Shown piece after piece: positions 51,487 through 60,268 of a DNA stretch of 64,000 nt. This DNA is from Streptomyces griseocarneus (GTDB lineage Bacteria; Actinomycetota; Actinomycetes; Streptomycetales; Streptomycetaceae): the NCBI GenBank assembly GCA_003674045.1, contig PENC01000013.1, forward strand, positions 1 through 64,000, in the 5' to 3' direction. Below the pieces are notes generated by a model. That model did no database searches and was not told the origin of the DNA. It saw only the letters and a list, made by a program, of their open reading frames with translations. The translations under genes and the position numbers were made by a program. How positions within the stretch are numbered: position 1 is the first letter of the stretch; the number at the start of each line of letters is the position of its first letter.

Positions 51487-52101
51487 GTGACCAGATACGG
51501 AATCGCCATCAAGGCGCTCCCGAAGAGCGGCAAGCCGTTCGGGGACGACGACGAAGACCAGGACAAGGACACCGCGGCCGCTGACGGTGCCGACGTCGGC
51601 GCGCCGAAGGACGACGCCCGCCTGAGCACGGAGTCCGCCGCCGTCTCCAGCGAAGAGGCACCGGCACCCGAGTCCGCCGACGAGGCGACCCCAGACGAGG
51701 GAGCCGCCCCCGACGAGGATGCCGAGGCACCGGAAGGCGAGGCCACCTCCGGTCCGGCACCCGACCCGGGGGACGACGCGCGGCCATGGTCCGGTGACAT
51801 GTACGACGAGGGCGACGAGACCGACCCGGCCGACGCGTTCGCCGCCTACAAGGGCACCGACGGCGAAGAGGCGTGGCTGGACCAGGCCCCAGACGGCACA
51901 CTGACAGGGTGGGTCCGCGACGCCACCGGCCAGGTGTGGCGATATACGGACCCGGACGTCTGGGCCATCGACGTCGACGATGCCCAGATGACCCGCACCC
52001 ACAGCCAAGCCAACGACAGCAGCCGGGACGCAGCAGCCGAACACGGCGGGCAGGACACTCTGTTCCCGCCGACACAGGAGGAGCAGAACCGTTGGAACTG
52101 A
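51487..52101 (+). CDS. Acidic disordered phage protein (204 aa)
   Basis: A 204-residue protein. Its first 120 residues are Asp/Glu/Ala/Pro-rich and probably disordered. A folded C-terminal part follows (AAYKGTDGEEAWLDQAPDGT, GWVRDATGQVWRYTDPDVWA). GTG 51487 is selected by the 37-base spacing to the promoter element; an in-frame GTG at 51478 is upstream. The charge suggests a scaffold-like or virion-internal role, but the family is not recognised. Confidence 0.6.
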   Translation: MTRYGIAIKALPKSGKPFGDDDEDQDKDTAAADGADVGAPKDDARLSTESAAVSSEEAPAPESADEATPDEGAAPDEDAEAPEGEATSGPAPDPGDDARPWSGDMYDEGDETDPADAFAAYKGTDGEEAWLDQAPDGTLTGWVRDATGQVWRYTDPDVWAIDVDDAQMTRTHSQANDSSRDAAAEHGGQDTLFPPTQEEQNRWN

Positions 52102-52304
52102 ACCGCCAGAGATATCTGGCGCTCCTCAACGAGGGCAAGGCCGCGTTCGCAGCAGGAGACCCCTCCGACGCCTGCCCCTACGACCCTTACAGCGCCGACC
52201 AGGAACAGCAGTTCGGCGCCCGCTACTGGACCAAGGGATGGATCGCGGCACGCACGGCTGCCGAGGCGAAGACCCCCCAGGACCAGGTCAGCGCAGGACA
52301 GTAA
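52092..52304 (+). CDS. Rmf/CrpP-fold protein
   Basis: A 70-residue protein with the Rmf/CrpP pattern: ALLNEGKAAFAAGDPSDACPYDPYS followed by RYWTKGWIAARTA. Rmf binds ribosomes in stationary phase; CrpP-type proteins are debated resistance factors. The TTG start 52092 is clear because AGGAGGAG (52076-52083) lies eight bases upstream. It overlaps the previous stop by ten bases. Here it may alter host translation during infection; that is inference. Confidence 0.7.
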   Translation: MELNRQRYLALLNEGKAAFAAGDPSDACPYDPYSADQEQQFGARYWTKGWIAARTAAEAKTPQDQVSAGQ

Positions 52305-52331
52305 ACGGGCGAGCACGGCACGGTCCCCGGC
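52295..52331 (+). promoter_or_regulatory. Late-type promoter element, protease copy
   Basis: AGGACAGTAA (52295-52304) and CACGGTC (52319-52325), 70 bases before GTG 52365. Unlike the 37-base copies, this gene has a GGAGG Shine-Dalgarno (52351-52355), matching a transcript with a short leader. Confidence 0.55.
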
Positions 52332-52364
52332 GGTCAACAGTCCACCCGCCGGAGGTTCCTCGCC

Positions 52365-54329
52365 GTGCCGACCGCTCCCACGCCCCGAGCCCCTGCGCCC
52401 CGCAAGGGCATCTGCAGGGCGATCTTCGCCGTCACCGGCGTCGTCGACGAAGTCGCGGACCTGATCGTCCCCGGCGCATTCGCCCACACCCTGGCGACCA
52501 GACCCGTTAAAACGGTCTGGCACCACGAGTGGAAGGAACCCATCGGCGTCGTCCTTGAGATCGCCGAATGGCAGCCCGGTGACCGCCGGTTCGCCGAGAT
52601 CCCGAACTGGCCCGCCGGGGCCGGGGCGCTCGTCGCGACCATCCAGTTCAACCTGCGCACGTCGAAGGGCCGCGACGTGTATGAGCAGGTACGGCAGTGG
52701 CACGACCACGGTGAAGCTCAGTTCTCCATCGGCTACCGCGTCCCGCCGAGCGGCGCGACGAAACGCTCCGACGGCGTCCGCGTGATCCACAAGCTCGACT
52801 TGTACGAGGTCTCCCCAGTCCTCCACGGCGCGCACCCCATGACCAGGTCACTGGAAGTCAAGGCCGACCCCGGGTCGGTCGAGCTGGAGCACAAGACCAC
52901 GTCGTCCAGCGGCCACTTCGACGTCAAGGTCGCCGAACAGCAGGTGGGCCGCGGCGTCATGGTCGCGCTGTATGTCCCCGCCGACATCGCCGGGAAGATC
53001 GCCCACCGCGACGGCACCGCCGCACGCGACCTGCACATCGCCCTGGCCTACCTCGGCGACGCCGACCAGCTCCCCGGCCACCCCGACGACCTCTCCGGCA
53101 TCGTCGCCGCAGCCCTCGACGGCGCTGCCCCGCTCACCGGGAGCATCGGAGGCATTGGCCGACTCCCCGACACCGGAGAGGGCGAACCGGCGTTCGTCCC
53201 CGTGGACATGCCCAGCCTGAGCGGACTGCGTGAACGCGTCGTCAGCGCCTTGGCCCTGTCTCCCCTGTCCGGGGCACTACGCACGGACCACGGGTTCACC
53301 CCCCACATCACCCTCGGCTACGGCCTGCCGGCGGACGTCCTGGCCGTGCCGCCGATCCCCATCGCCTTCGACACCGTGCACGTCGTCCGCGGCCCGGACG
53401 CGACCCCCGTCCGCCTCACCGGCCCCGCCGCCGATGAGCCCGTTGCGGACACCGAACCCGCGCGGCTGAGCACGACTGACCTGCGGGCCAGCGTCGAGGC
53501 GAAGACCGCCCGCGCCGCAGTGCTCGAAGCCAAGGCAGAGGTCGCCCTTGGCCGGAACCGTGCCACGGGCACCCACCCAACCGCCCACGCCGCTCAGAGC
53601 AAAAGCGCCCGCGCCGCCGTCCTCGAAGCCAAGTCCCGCATCACTCCTGGAGCCACCGTGTCACCGATTCAGCCGCTGCCCGCCTCGTACGAGGAGACCC
53701 GAGACCGTGTCGGCGCAGCCGTCCGCCGCCTGCTCGCCACCGAGGACGGCACCTGGACGTGCGTCGAGGCAACCTACCCGGACCGCGCGATCGTCTCCGT
53801 CCACCAGGACGGCGGCGAACCCGTCAACTACGCCGTGCCCTACGACAGCACCGGCCCCGAGATATCCCTCGGGGCCCCGCAGCCCGTCGAGCTGACCACC
53901 GTGGTCATTCCCGACCAGGGGCCAGCACGCGCGGCCGATAGCAGCGAAACCGCGGACGGCAGGGTCATCCGGCCGACCATGCGCGCCCTCGCGGACGCCA
54001 CCGCCCGCATCCAGGCCGCCGACGGCGCCGAGCAGCTTGAGCCTGTACGCGCTACGGTCGGCGAACTCCTCGCCGCCCTCTCCTCCAAGGGCCTCACTAT
54101 CGACCCCGATGACGAGGCCGACCAGGAGCAGCCCGTGGCCACGCCCTCTCCGATGACAGGTAGCGGCATCGACCTGTGGGACGACGACCCGTACGACGAG
54201 CCCCACGACTCCACGCTCGGCCCCGACGGCGGCACAGACGAGGACCCGGACGACGACGAAGACGACAAGGAGACCATCCGCTTGGACCCCGCGGAGGTGA
54301 AGGCGCAACTCGCCGCGATCCAGGGCTAG
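52365..54329 (+). CDS. Prohead protease fused to 2H phosphoesterase and scaffold-like region
   Basis: A 654-residue fusion. Residues 1-165 are a HK97-type prohead protease (S78): catalytic His in WHHEW (His53/54) and Ser in QFSIGYRV (Ser121). Residues about 190-360 are a 2H phosphoesterase/RNA-ligase-like domain with two histidine motifs, HIALAY (His224) and HITLGY (His314). Two AxxAVLEAKA repeats and a scaffold-like C-terminus follow, ending in an acidic tail. GTG 52365 has GGAGG upstream. The 2H domain is an unusual insert: in phage T4, Acb1 uses the same fold to destroy cyclic nucleotide alarms. Whether this one does so is unknown. Confidence 0.85.
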   Translation: MPTAPTPRAPAPRKGICRAIFAVTGVVDEVADLIVPGAFAHTLATRPVKTVWHHEWKEPIGVVLEIAEWQPGDRRFAEIPNWPAGAGALVATIQFNLRTSKGRDVYEQVRQWHDHGEAQFSIGYRVPPSGATKRSDGVRVIHKLDLYEVSPVLHGAHPMTRSLEVKADPGSVELEHKTTSSSGHFDVKVAEQQVGRGVMVALYVPADIAGKIAHRDGTAARDLHIALAYLGDADQLPGHPDDLSGIVAAALDGAAPLTGSIGGIGRLPDTGEGEPAFVPVDMPSLSGLRERVVSALALSPLSGALRTDHGFTPHITLGYGLPADVLAVPPIPIAFDTVHVVRGPDATPVRLTGPAADEPVADTEPARLSTTDLRASVEAKTARAAVLEAKAEVALGRNRATGTHPTAHAAQSKSARAAVLEAKSRITPGATVSPIQPLPASYEETRDRVGAAVRRLLATEDGTWTCVEATYPDRAIVSVHQDGGEPVNYAVPYDSTGPEISLGAPQPVELTTVVIPDQGPARAADSSETADGRVIRPTMRALADATARIQAADGAEQLEPVRATVGELLAALSSKGLTIDPDDEADQEQPVATPSPMTGSGIDLWDDDPYDEPHDSTLGPDGGTDEDPDDDEDDKETIRLDPAEVKAQLAAIQG

Positions 54330-54455
54330 GGTCTGCCCGCGTGCCGGAACCCATTTCAGCCGTTGTCCACGTTTACTTCACGCGGCGCCCAGACCGGCGG
54401 CATCATGCTGCCCTGCCAGATGTACCGGCTTTTGCGACGAGGGGAGATGCCGCTC

Positions 54456-54569
54456 GTGGGCAAGCGCAACAAACCCGACCCGCCGCTGGAGAAGGGCAAG
54501 CCTCCGCCGGGTAACTCCGACGGTCAGGTTCCGCCGCCTCCGCCACCCACCGGAACGCGCAGGAAGTAA
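54456..54569 (+). CDS. Small basic Pro-rich peptide, candidate methyltransferase substrate
   Basis: A 37-residue peptide with net charge about +5: three Asp/Glu and eight Lys/Arg, ending with a six-proline run and TGTRRK. It contains one Asp-Gly (NSDGQ, Asp22), the sequence most prone to aspartimide formation. GTG 54456 has GAGGGGAG nine bases upstream; a longer start at 54363 is possible. The stop is only 7 bases before the PIMT-like methyltransferase gene. In imiditides, a basic precursor plus one PIMT-like enzyme form the whole cluster, so it is a good candidate; the substrate role is inference. Confidence 0.55.
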   Translation: MGKRNKPDPPLEKGKPPPGNSDGQVPPPPPPTGTRRK

Positions 54570-54576
54570 GGGGAGC

Positions 54577-55671
54577 ATGTTCGACGTACAGCGAGTCCGC
54601 TTGTCCACGGCGATGGAAGAACGCGGCGCGTGGCCTGCGGACTCGCCGTGGGTCCGCCAGGCAATGCAGGCATACCCTCGCCATGCCTTTGCTCCGGCCG
54701 TCGTGTGGTCGTGGGACGGCGATGCCTACGTTCCCGTGGACCGTGACCGCGACGAAGGGCGATGGGGGGCCGAGGTCTACGGCGGGCCCGATGACGCTTC
54801 CATCACACAGGTTACGGACGGAGTGGCGACCTCCAGCCTGTCGTGCGAGGCGATCGTTGCGGACATGCTCGACTCGTTGATCCTCGAACCCGGCCACCGG
54901 GCCCTGGAGCTCGGGGCAGGGCAGGGCCGCAACGCCGCCCTGATGGCCTGGCGCACCGGCCCTGACCTCATCACGAGCGTTGAGACAGACGAGGACCTGG
55001 CGGTCGGCACCGCGCGGCGTCTGACTGCGCTCGGGGCTCCAGTTCGTGTGCACGTTGGCGACGGCGACGTTGGCTTCGCCGACGGGGCGCCGTACGAGCG
55101 TGTGATGTCCACCTACGCGGTTGACGATGTGCCCTGGGCATGGGTGGAGCAGACCTCTCCCGGCGGACGGATCGTCACTCCGTGGGGGCTCCTGGGGCAC
55201 GTGGCACTCACCGTCGCAGACGACGGGAAGTCCGCGACCGGATGGATGCAAGGACTTGCCGCGTTCATGGCCAGCCGTAACACCGCATCACGCCGGGCGT
55301 GGGATCAGGTCCGCGGCGACGATGAGCCCGATGACGAGCGTCCGTGCCCGGCAGGGCTCTCTCGTGTGCACCGTGACGCCAACTTGCTCTTCGCCCTGCG
55401 CGTGGCCTTGCCCGATGTCCAGATCATCACCCGGACATCGGGCGATGGCCGCATGAAGGCATGGCTCCACGACGGTGCCGCTTCCTGGGCCAGCATTGGC
55501 AAAGTCGGCTACCAAGGCGGTCCGCGGCGTCTCCTCGACGAAGCCGAATCGGCGGTCGAGTGGTGGCAGGGGCTTGGGGAGCCGTCGTTGTACGACTTCG
55601 GTCTGAGGGTGACCGGGCCCGGGGAACAGTACGTGTGGTGCCGCGACCCCGAAGACGGCCCGTGCCGCTAA
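54577..55671 (+). CDS. PIMT-like protein O-methyltransferase (RiPP type)
   Basis: A 364-residue protein resembling protein-L-isoaspartate O-methyltransferases, with a longer N- and C-terminus. SAM motif I is ALELGAGQGRNAAL (about 109-122), and MSTYAVDDVPWAWVEQTSPGGRIVTPWG follows as the next block. Such enlarged PIMT homologues act in RiPP clusters (FxLD type, graspetide tgm systems, imiditides), methylating an Asp side chain that then cyclises to an imide. ATG 54577 follows AAGGGGAG closely. It lies between protease and capsid genes, so it could alternatively repair or modify the head proteins. Confidence 0.8.
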   Translation: MFDVQRVRLSTAMEERGAWPADSPWVRQAMQAYPRHAFAPAVVWSWDGDAYVPVDRDRDEGRWGAEVYGGPDDASITQVTDGVATSSLSCEAIVADMLDSLILEPGHRALELGAGQGRNAALMAWRTGPDLITSVETDEDLAVGTARRLTALGAPVRVHVGDGDVGFADGAPYERVMSTYAVDDVPWAWVEQTSPGGRIVTPWGLLGHVALTVADDGKSATGWMQGLAAFMASRNTASRRAWDQVRGDDEPDDERPCPAGLSRVHRDANLLFALRVALPDVQIITRTSGDGRMKAWLHDGAASWASIGKVGYQGGPRRLLDEAESAVEWWQGLGEPSLYDFGLRVTGPGEQYVWCRDPEDGPCR

Positions 55672-55791
55672 GCGGGCTGGCCGAAGTCCAGCGCTTATGC
55701 TTCGGGTTGCTACGGCGTCGGGGCCAGGGAGAGGACGCGAAGGCCAGCAACGCCCTTCGCCCAGACCGCTCTGGCATCCAGGGACACCGCT

Positions 55792-56259
55792 TCATTTCAT
55801 GCTGGAGAGCACCCTCTGCATGACCTGTGTGAGTTCGGCACGGTGCCGGGTGAAGTCGATCCGCACATCAGAGAACTCCACCTCGTCGTGCGTAGCGCCC
55901 TCGGCCACCGCGTCCCGGTACCTGATCAGCTTGTTGACCGTCGCGTAAGCCATCTCACCCAGCTCCGGGGGCGCGACAAGATGGAGCTGCACCCGCTTGG
56001 GCAGGACATCATGATCCGCCAGTGCGCTGCGTGCCTTCCGCACCCGCTCGTCGGTCGGCGCATGGCCCTCACGGCTGGCATGGAGAATCTGCTCGCGCGC
56101 TTGCGTCACCGCTGAGAGAAACTCCACACATGCGGTGCGCAGCTCATCACGCTCCCGCTTGGCGGTGTCCCTCCTCCACTGCACACGGTTCACGGCGAGG
56201 GTGGAAGCCACTCCGATAAAGGCACCTAATGCAGTGCTGACAGGCGAGGTCCAGTCCAT
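55792..56259 (-). CDS. Small membrane-anchored hypothetical protein
   Basis: A 155-residue protein with one N-terminal membrane helix (VSTALGAFIGVASTLAVNRV) and a long charged cytoplasmic part (QWRRDTAKRERDELRTACVEF, VSRVDFTRHRAELTQVMQRV-like helices). It is the only minus-strand gene in the head module, so it is a moron-type insertion expressed separately. The start could also be 56271 or 56340. Function unknown; a prophage-expressed exclusion or defence role would fit the layout but is not shown. Confidence 0.6.
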   Translation of the reverse strand: MDWTSPVSTALGAFIGVASTLAVNRVQWRRDTAKRERDELRTACVEFLSAVTQAREQILHASREGHAPTDERVRKARSALADHDVLPKRVQLHLVAPPELGEMAYATVNKLIRYRDAVAEGATHDEVEFSDVRIDFTRHRAELTQVMQRVLSSMK

Positions 56260-56540
56260 GGACGGCAGCATACGAACGACGAAGCGGCAGGTCCTGTCCC
56301 GGGACATCCGCCCTCTCTGGCCGCTCCTCCCCAAGACCACACTTGCTGAACCGCCAGCAGCCCCTCATCTGGGGATCAACAGCGAACTTCACCAGAGCCG
56401 CTTAGCACCGCGACTCAGCCTCACCGCCACGCTGGTGCCCTGACCGGTCGCTCCTGCGGCCAGCACCCCACCGAGAACAATAAAACAGCAGGTCAAAGGC
56501 CACGTGCTGCCTTCCTCCGCCATATGAGGAACGGCAGCAC

Positions 56541-56577
56541 GCGACGTTAACCACCCCCGCTCTCTCCAATGCCCCGC
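56541..56577 (+). promoter_or_regulatory. Late-type promoter element, capsid copy
   Basis: GCGACGTTAA lies at 56541-56550. The second half is less clear (CAATGCC, 56567-56573). It is 112 bases before GTG 56653, so the capsid mRNA would have a longer leader with its own Shine-Dalgarno. Confidence 0.5.
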
Positions 56578-56652
56578 GTTGTCGGGTCGTCCCGGTGCTG
56601 GCCGGGCGAGCGACGCACGTCAACCGCACCCAGCATCAGGAGAGAGCACCCC

Positions 56653-57969
56653 GTGAGCACCGCCGTCCTCGAAAGTAAGAGCCTGGTCAAGAACCTCAAG
56701 GCCCAGCTCGCAGAGAAGTCCGCCGAAGCCGAGCGGATCTCGCAGACGTTCCGGGTGGAGGACAACGGCGGGTTCGTTGTCAGCACCGAGCAGGCCAACG
56801 CTTTCAAGAAGGTGTCCGCCCAGGCGATGGAGCTCAAGCAGCTCATCGCCGACGCTGAGGGCATGGGCGAGGTCAAGCAGTACCTCGCCGCGCCCGACTC
56901 CGTACCCGCTGTCGGCCAGCACTACGGCCAGAAGCCGCTGGGCGCCATGGAGGGCAAGAGCCTCGGTGACCTGTTCGTCGAGAGCGCCGCCTACAAGAAC
57001 GCCGCCCAGGTCGGGTTCCGTGACCGTCCGTATGTCCGCGCGGAGATGGAGGGCAAGTCGATCTTCAGCCTGTCCGCCGGAACCGTCACACACCAGACCC
57101 TCGGCTCCGCACAGAACCTGGGGATCGCCGAGCGCGAGTACCGGAAGTTCCACATCCGGGATCTGTTTCCCAAGAGCAGCACCAAGCAGGCCGTGCTCTA
57201 CGGCGCGCGCGAGACCGGCTGGACGAATAACGCCAAGCAGGTGAAGGAGCGCTACGGCTCCGACGGCGTCAGCCCGGCGACCGGCGCTGACACCGACACG
57301 TGGGGCCGGGCGCCCCGCTCGAAGCTCTCGCTCGTCCCGGTCATGTACCCGGTCAGCGAGATCGCGCATCTGCTCGATGCACACAAAAACATCTTGTCGG
57401 ACGAACCCAGGCTCAAGACCTTCATCAATTCGAGGATGATCGAAGGCGTGAAGTATCAGGAGGACTGGGACCTCCTGCACTCCGTCGGCGACGGCCAGAG
57501 CCTCACCGGCATCTTCAACACCCCCGGTGTCCAGCAGTACACGGGCTTGAACACTGATCAGTACAGCGTCCAGATCCGGCGCAGCATCACCAAGGCCCTG
57601 CTCGCCGAGTACGACCCGACCGGCATCGTCCTCAGCCCCACGATGTGGGAGCACGTCGAGGTCGAGGAGGACAAGACCGGGGCCTTCCGCGTCGCCCTGC
57701 AGATCGCCGTCGGCGCAACCAAGCGCGTCTGGCGCCTGGACGTCGTCGAGACGACGGCGATGGCCGACGGCCAGTTCCTTGTCGGTGCGTTCGGGCTCGG
57801 CGCCCAGCTCCACGACAGGGAGTCCGTCTCCGTGACCGTCAGCTCGGAGAACGCGGACAACTTCGAGAAGGGTCTGATCACCTTCCGAGCCGACGAGCGT
57901 GTAGCCCTGGAAGTCCCGCGCCCCGAGTCCTTCGTGATCGGCACCTGGACCCAGCCCACCACCGGCTGA
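56653..57969 (+). CDS. Major capsid protein (HK97 fold)
   Basis: A 438-residue HK97-type capsid protein. The first 110 residues are a helical delta-like scaffold domain (VKNLKAQLAEKSAEAERISQ, AQAMELKQLIADAEGM). The capsid domain follows (EYRKFHIRDLFPKSST, VMYPVSEIAHLLDAHKNIL, RMIEGVKYQEDWDLLHSVGD, LSPTMWEHVEVEEDKTG, FRADERVALEVPRPESFV). The protease encoded upstream should cut off the scaffold. GTG 56653 has AGGAGAG upstream; the frame is open to 56569. A perfect 17-bp terminator follows. Confidence 0.92.
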   Translation: MSTAVLESKSLVKNLKAQLAEKSAEAERISQTFRVEDNGGFVVSTEQANAFKKVSAQAMELKQLIADAEGMGEVKQYLAAPDSVPAVGQHYGQKPLGAMEGKSLGDLFVESAAYKNAAQVGFRDRPYVRAEMEGKSIFSLSAGTVTHQTLGSAQNLGIAEREYRKFHIRDLFPKSSTKQAVLYGARETGWTNNAKQVKERYGSDGVSPATGADTDTWGRAPRSKLSLVPVMYPVSEIAHLLDAHKNILSDEPRLKTFINSRMIEGVKYQEDWDLLHSVGDGQSLTGIFNTPGVQQYTGLNTDQYSVQIRRSITKALLAEYDPTGIVLSPTMWEHVEVEEDKTGAFRVALQIAVGATKRVWRLDVVETTAMADGQFLVGAFGLGAQLHDRESVSVTVSSENADNFEKGLITFRADERVALEVPRPESFVIGTWTQPTTG

Positions 57970-57977
57970 CCCCGGCC

Positions 57978-58017
57978 AGGGGAGGCACCGCCCACCGTCC
58001 TGGGCGGTGCCTCCCCT
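57978..58017 (+). terminator. Perfect 17-bp terminator after the capsid gene
   Basis: Arms 57978-57994 and 58001-58017 pair perfectly around the loop CCGTCC. Starting nine bases after the capsid stop, it would limit read-through, so the capsid gene is transcribed in excess of the neck genes. Confidence 0.85.
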
Positions 58018-58056
58018 CCGTCCCTCTTCTGCACGACCTGACACGGAGGAACGCTG

Positions 58057-58332
58057 GTGACGGACAAGGAACTCGTCGGACTCGCCGCCGACCTGGACGC
58101 GCTGACCGAAGTACCGGCCGCCCGCAAGGGCCCGCCGTGCAGCGTCGCGGCCATGCTGACATCAGCCGACAAGGAGACCACGGCAACGCTGCGCCGCATC
58201 CTCGACACCTGTACGGTCTCCTCCACGGCCATCGCCGCAGTGCTCAGCCAGCACGGCCACTCGATCACCGCCTACACCGTGGCACGGCATCGCCGCCGCG
58301 GCGAGGCCAACGGATGCCGGTGCGCGCGATGA
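58057..58332 (+). CDS. Small HTH-like phage protein (91 aa)
   Basis: A 91-residue protein with a helix-turn-helix-like C-terminus (ILDTCTVSSTAIAAVLSQHGHSITAYTVARHRRRG) after a Cys-containing linker (CSVAAML). Similar small proteins sit before metallophosphoesterase genes in Streptomyces phages. GTG 58057 has CGGAGG upstream, and its stop overlaps the next ATG (ATGA). The role is unknown. Confidence 0.6.
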   Translation: MTDKELVGLAADLDALTEVPAARKGPPCSVAAMLTSADKETTATLRRILDTCTVSSTAIAAVLSQHGHSITAYTVARHRRRGEANGCRCAR

Positions 58333-59576
58333 CCCTGACGAACGACCTGGAGGCTCTCCTCCAGCCCGCCCGCTCCACGCAGTCGCAGCCGAGCGAAGTC
58401 CTGCGCCCACCCTCCACGGCACCCCGCGGATGGGAGGCCGGAGTCCGCTACGAGCCGGGCGGCACGATGGTCGTCACCGCTCCGGCCGCCGAGCAGCCCC
58501 CGAACAGCGAAGCCGACTGGCGCTCCCGCGTCGAAGAACTCGGCCTCGCCATCCCCGACGGCTGGAAGGTGCGTCTCATCGAGGCCCGCCACGACCCTGC
58601 CGCCTGGCACCGCGACGCCCAGGGCGAGGACGCTGTCACCCGGCCAGTCTGGCGCTGCCGCTACATTGTCGAACCCGCCACCCCTGCCTGGCTGTCCGCG
58701 GGCGACGTCGACACCCTGGTCCGCGACGCGATGCGCCGCCGCCGCAAGCCCCGCGCCCCCACCGACACCGCAGAGCGCGCCCTCGTCGTCGTGTACGCCG
58801 ACGCGCAGGCCGGCAAGGTGGGTAGGGACGGCGGAACCCCGGAGCTGATCGCTCGCGTCGCCGAGCGGTTCGACCGGCTCGACGACCACATACGGGACCT
58901 GAAGGCCATCGGCCAAGAGCCCACAACTGCGTACTGGATGGACGCCGGGGACTGCGTCGAGAACTACGAGAACACCGCGCAGCAGGCGTACACCAACGAC
59001 TTGACCATGACCGAGATGATCCGTGTTCACAGGCGGATCACTTTCGAGGGCCTGGACCGTCTCGCCGGGCGGTTCGGCCGCGTTGTCGCGGCGACGTGCG
59101 GCTCCAACCACGGCCGCGTGCGCCGTGGCCGCGAAGCCGTCGGACCGCCCAGCGACGACTGGGGCATCGAGGTCATGAGCCAGATCGCTGACGCGTACGC
59201 CCGTAACACCGACGCCTACGGCCATGTGTCCTTCGTGGTGCCGGAACGGTGGCGGGAGACGGTGAGCCTCGACATCGCGGGCACCACAGTGGGCCTCGCG
59301 CACGGCCACCAGTACGCCCGACCGGAGAAGGCCAGCGACTGGTGGCGGTCACAGAGCTTCGGTCGACAGGCCATCGCCGACGCCGCGATTTTGATCACCG
59401 GGCACTTCCATCACTTCCGGGCCACGCAGCTCGGCGCCGGGCGGCTGCACATTCAGGCGCCGACGCTCGACAACGGGTCCGACTGGTACACCGCCCGCTC
59501 CGGAGAGGTCTCCTCCGCCGGGCTGCTTGTCTTCAGCGTCGGCCCGGATGGTTGGGACCACCTCCGGCTGCTGTAA
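58329..59576 (+). CDS. Metallophosphoesterase
   Basis: A 415-residue protein with the calcineurin-like phosphoesterase motifs in order: YADAQAGK (variant of DxH), MDAGDCVENYENT (GDxxE-like), TCGSNHGRV (GNH-type), GLAHGHQYA and ITGHFHHFR (GHxH). These bind two metals and cut phosphodiester bonds; the family includes DNA exonucleases (Mre11/SbcD type). ATG 58329 overlaps the previous stop; an in-frame ATG lies at 58314. In phage head modules its target is probably DNA, but this is inference. Confidence 0.8.
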   Translation: MTLTNDLEALLQPARSTQSQPSEVLRPPSTAPRGWEAGVRYEPGGTMVVTAPAAEQPPNSEADWRSRVEELGLAIPDGWKVRLIEARHDPAAWHRDAQGEDAVTRPVWRCRYIVEPATPAWLSAGDVDTLVRDAMRRRRKPRAPTDTAERALVVVYADAQAGKVGRDGGTPELIARVAERFDRLDDHIRDLKAIGQEPTTAYWMDAGDCVENYENTAQQAYTNDLTMTEMIRVHRRITFEGLDRLAGRFGRVVAATCGSNHGRVRRGREAVGPPSDDWGIEVMSQIADAYARNTDAYGHVSFVVPERWRETVSLDIAGTTVGLAHGHQYARPEKASDWWRSQSFGRQAIADAAILITGHFHHFRATQLGAGRLHIQAPTLDNGSDWYTARSGEVSSAGLLVFSVGPDGWDHLRLL

Positions 59577-59604
59577 CGAGCGCACCGTGCCCTTCCCGTA
59601 GGAC

Positions 59605-59641
59605 GCGACCCAAGCGGGTACCGGCGCGCATCCTCCCTCGG
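59605..59641 (+). promoter_or_regulatory. Late-type promoter element, Ig-like protein copy
   Basis: GCGACCCAAG (59605-59614) and CATCCTC (59629-59635), 64 bases before ATG 59669, which has CGGAGGAAGG as Shine-Dalgarno. Confidence 0.5.
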
Positions 59642-59668
59642 CCACCGCATCCGGAGGAAGGGCACACC

Positions 59669-60145
59669 ATGGGTCTGTATCGCCAGGACGACACCCGCAT
59701 CACGAAGGCAAGTTTCCCCGCGGCCGCGCTCGACGATCCGCCTGTCCGGGTCACCGAAGACATCTACGCTTCCGAGCCGTACGGGCGCGGGGACGGGCAG
59801 CCCGAGGGCTCGAAGCGCTTCCTGCTGTACCCGGCCGGGGCGATCGTCGCACGCTCCGCCATTGGCCGCTTGTTCACCTCGGCATCGATTGACAGCATCA
59901 GCCCTGCCAAGGGCCCGGCGGCGGGCGGCACCGCCATCACGATCAAGGGCGCCGACCTCGACGGCGTCTCCGCGGTGTCCTTCGGTGGCGCCGTCGGCAC
60001 GGATCTTCACGTCCGCTCGGCCACCGAACTGACGGTGAAGACGCCGCCCGGAGCTGCCGGGGCAGTGTCCGTGGAGCTCGCCGACGACAGCGGTGCCGTC
60101 TCCAAGGCCATCGGCTTCACCTACGTGGCCGCGGCCGGAGGCTGA
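59669..60145 (+). CDS. Head decoration-like protein with IPT/TIG domain
   Basis: A 158-residue protein: N-terminal strand-rich part (YRQDDTRITKASFPAAALD, VTEDIYASEPYG) and a C-terminal IPT/TIG immunoglobulin-like domain (SIDSISPAKGPAAGGTAITI, LDGVSAVSFGGAV, TVKTPPGAAGAVSVELAD). Ig-like domains often decorate phage heads or tails and aid binding to surfaces. ATG 59669 has GGAGGAAGG upstream. Confidence 0.7.
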   Translation: MGLYRQDDTRITKASFPAAALDDPPVRVTEDIYASEPYGRGDGQPEGSKRFLLYPAGAIVARSAIGRLFTSASIDSISPAKGPAAGGTAITIKGADLDGVSAVSFGGAVGTDLHVRSATELTVKTPPGAAGAVSVELADDSGAVSKAIGFTYVAAAGG

Positions 60146-60201
60146 CCGGAGTACGGGGGCCTCGCATGAAAGCGGGGTCCCTTCTCCGCTTACCGCACCG
60201 C

Positions 60202-60238
60202 GCGACACAAGCTGAGTCCCCTGTGCAGGGTGCGCGCG
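60202..60238 (+). promoter_or_regulatory. Late-type promoter element, neck-operon copy
   Basis: GCGACACAAG (60202-60211) and CAGGGTG (60226-60232), 67 bases before ATG 60269, which has TTGAGGAG as Shine-Dalgarno. Confidence 0.5.
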
Positions 60239-60268
60239 TTCGGACTGACACCTCTTGAGGAGCCACCC

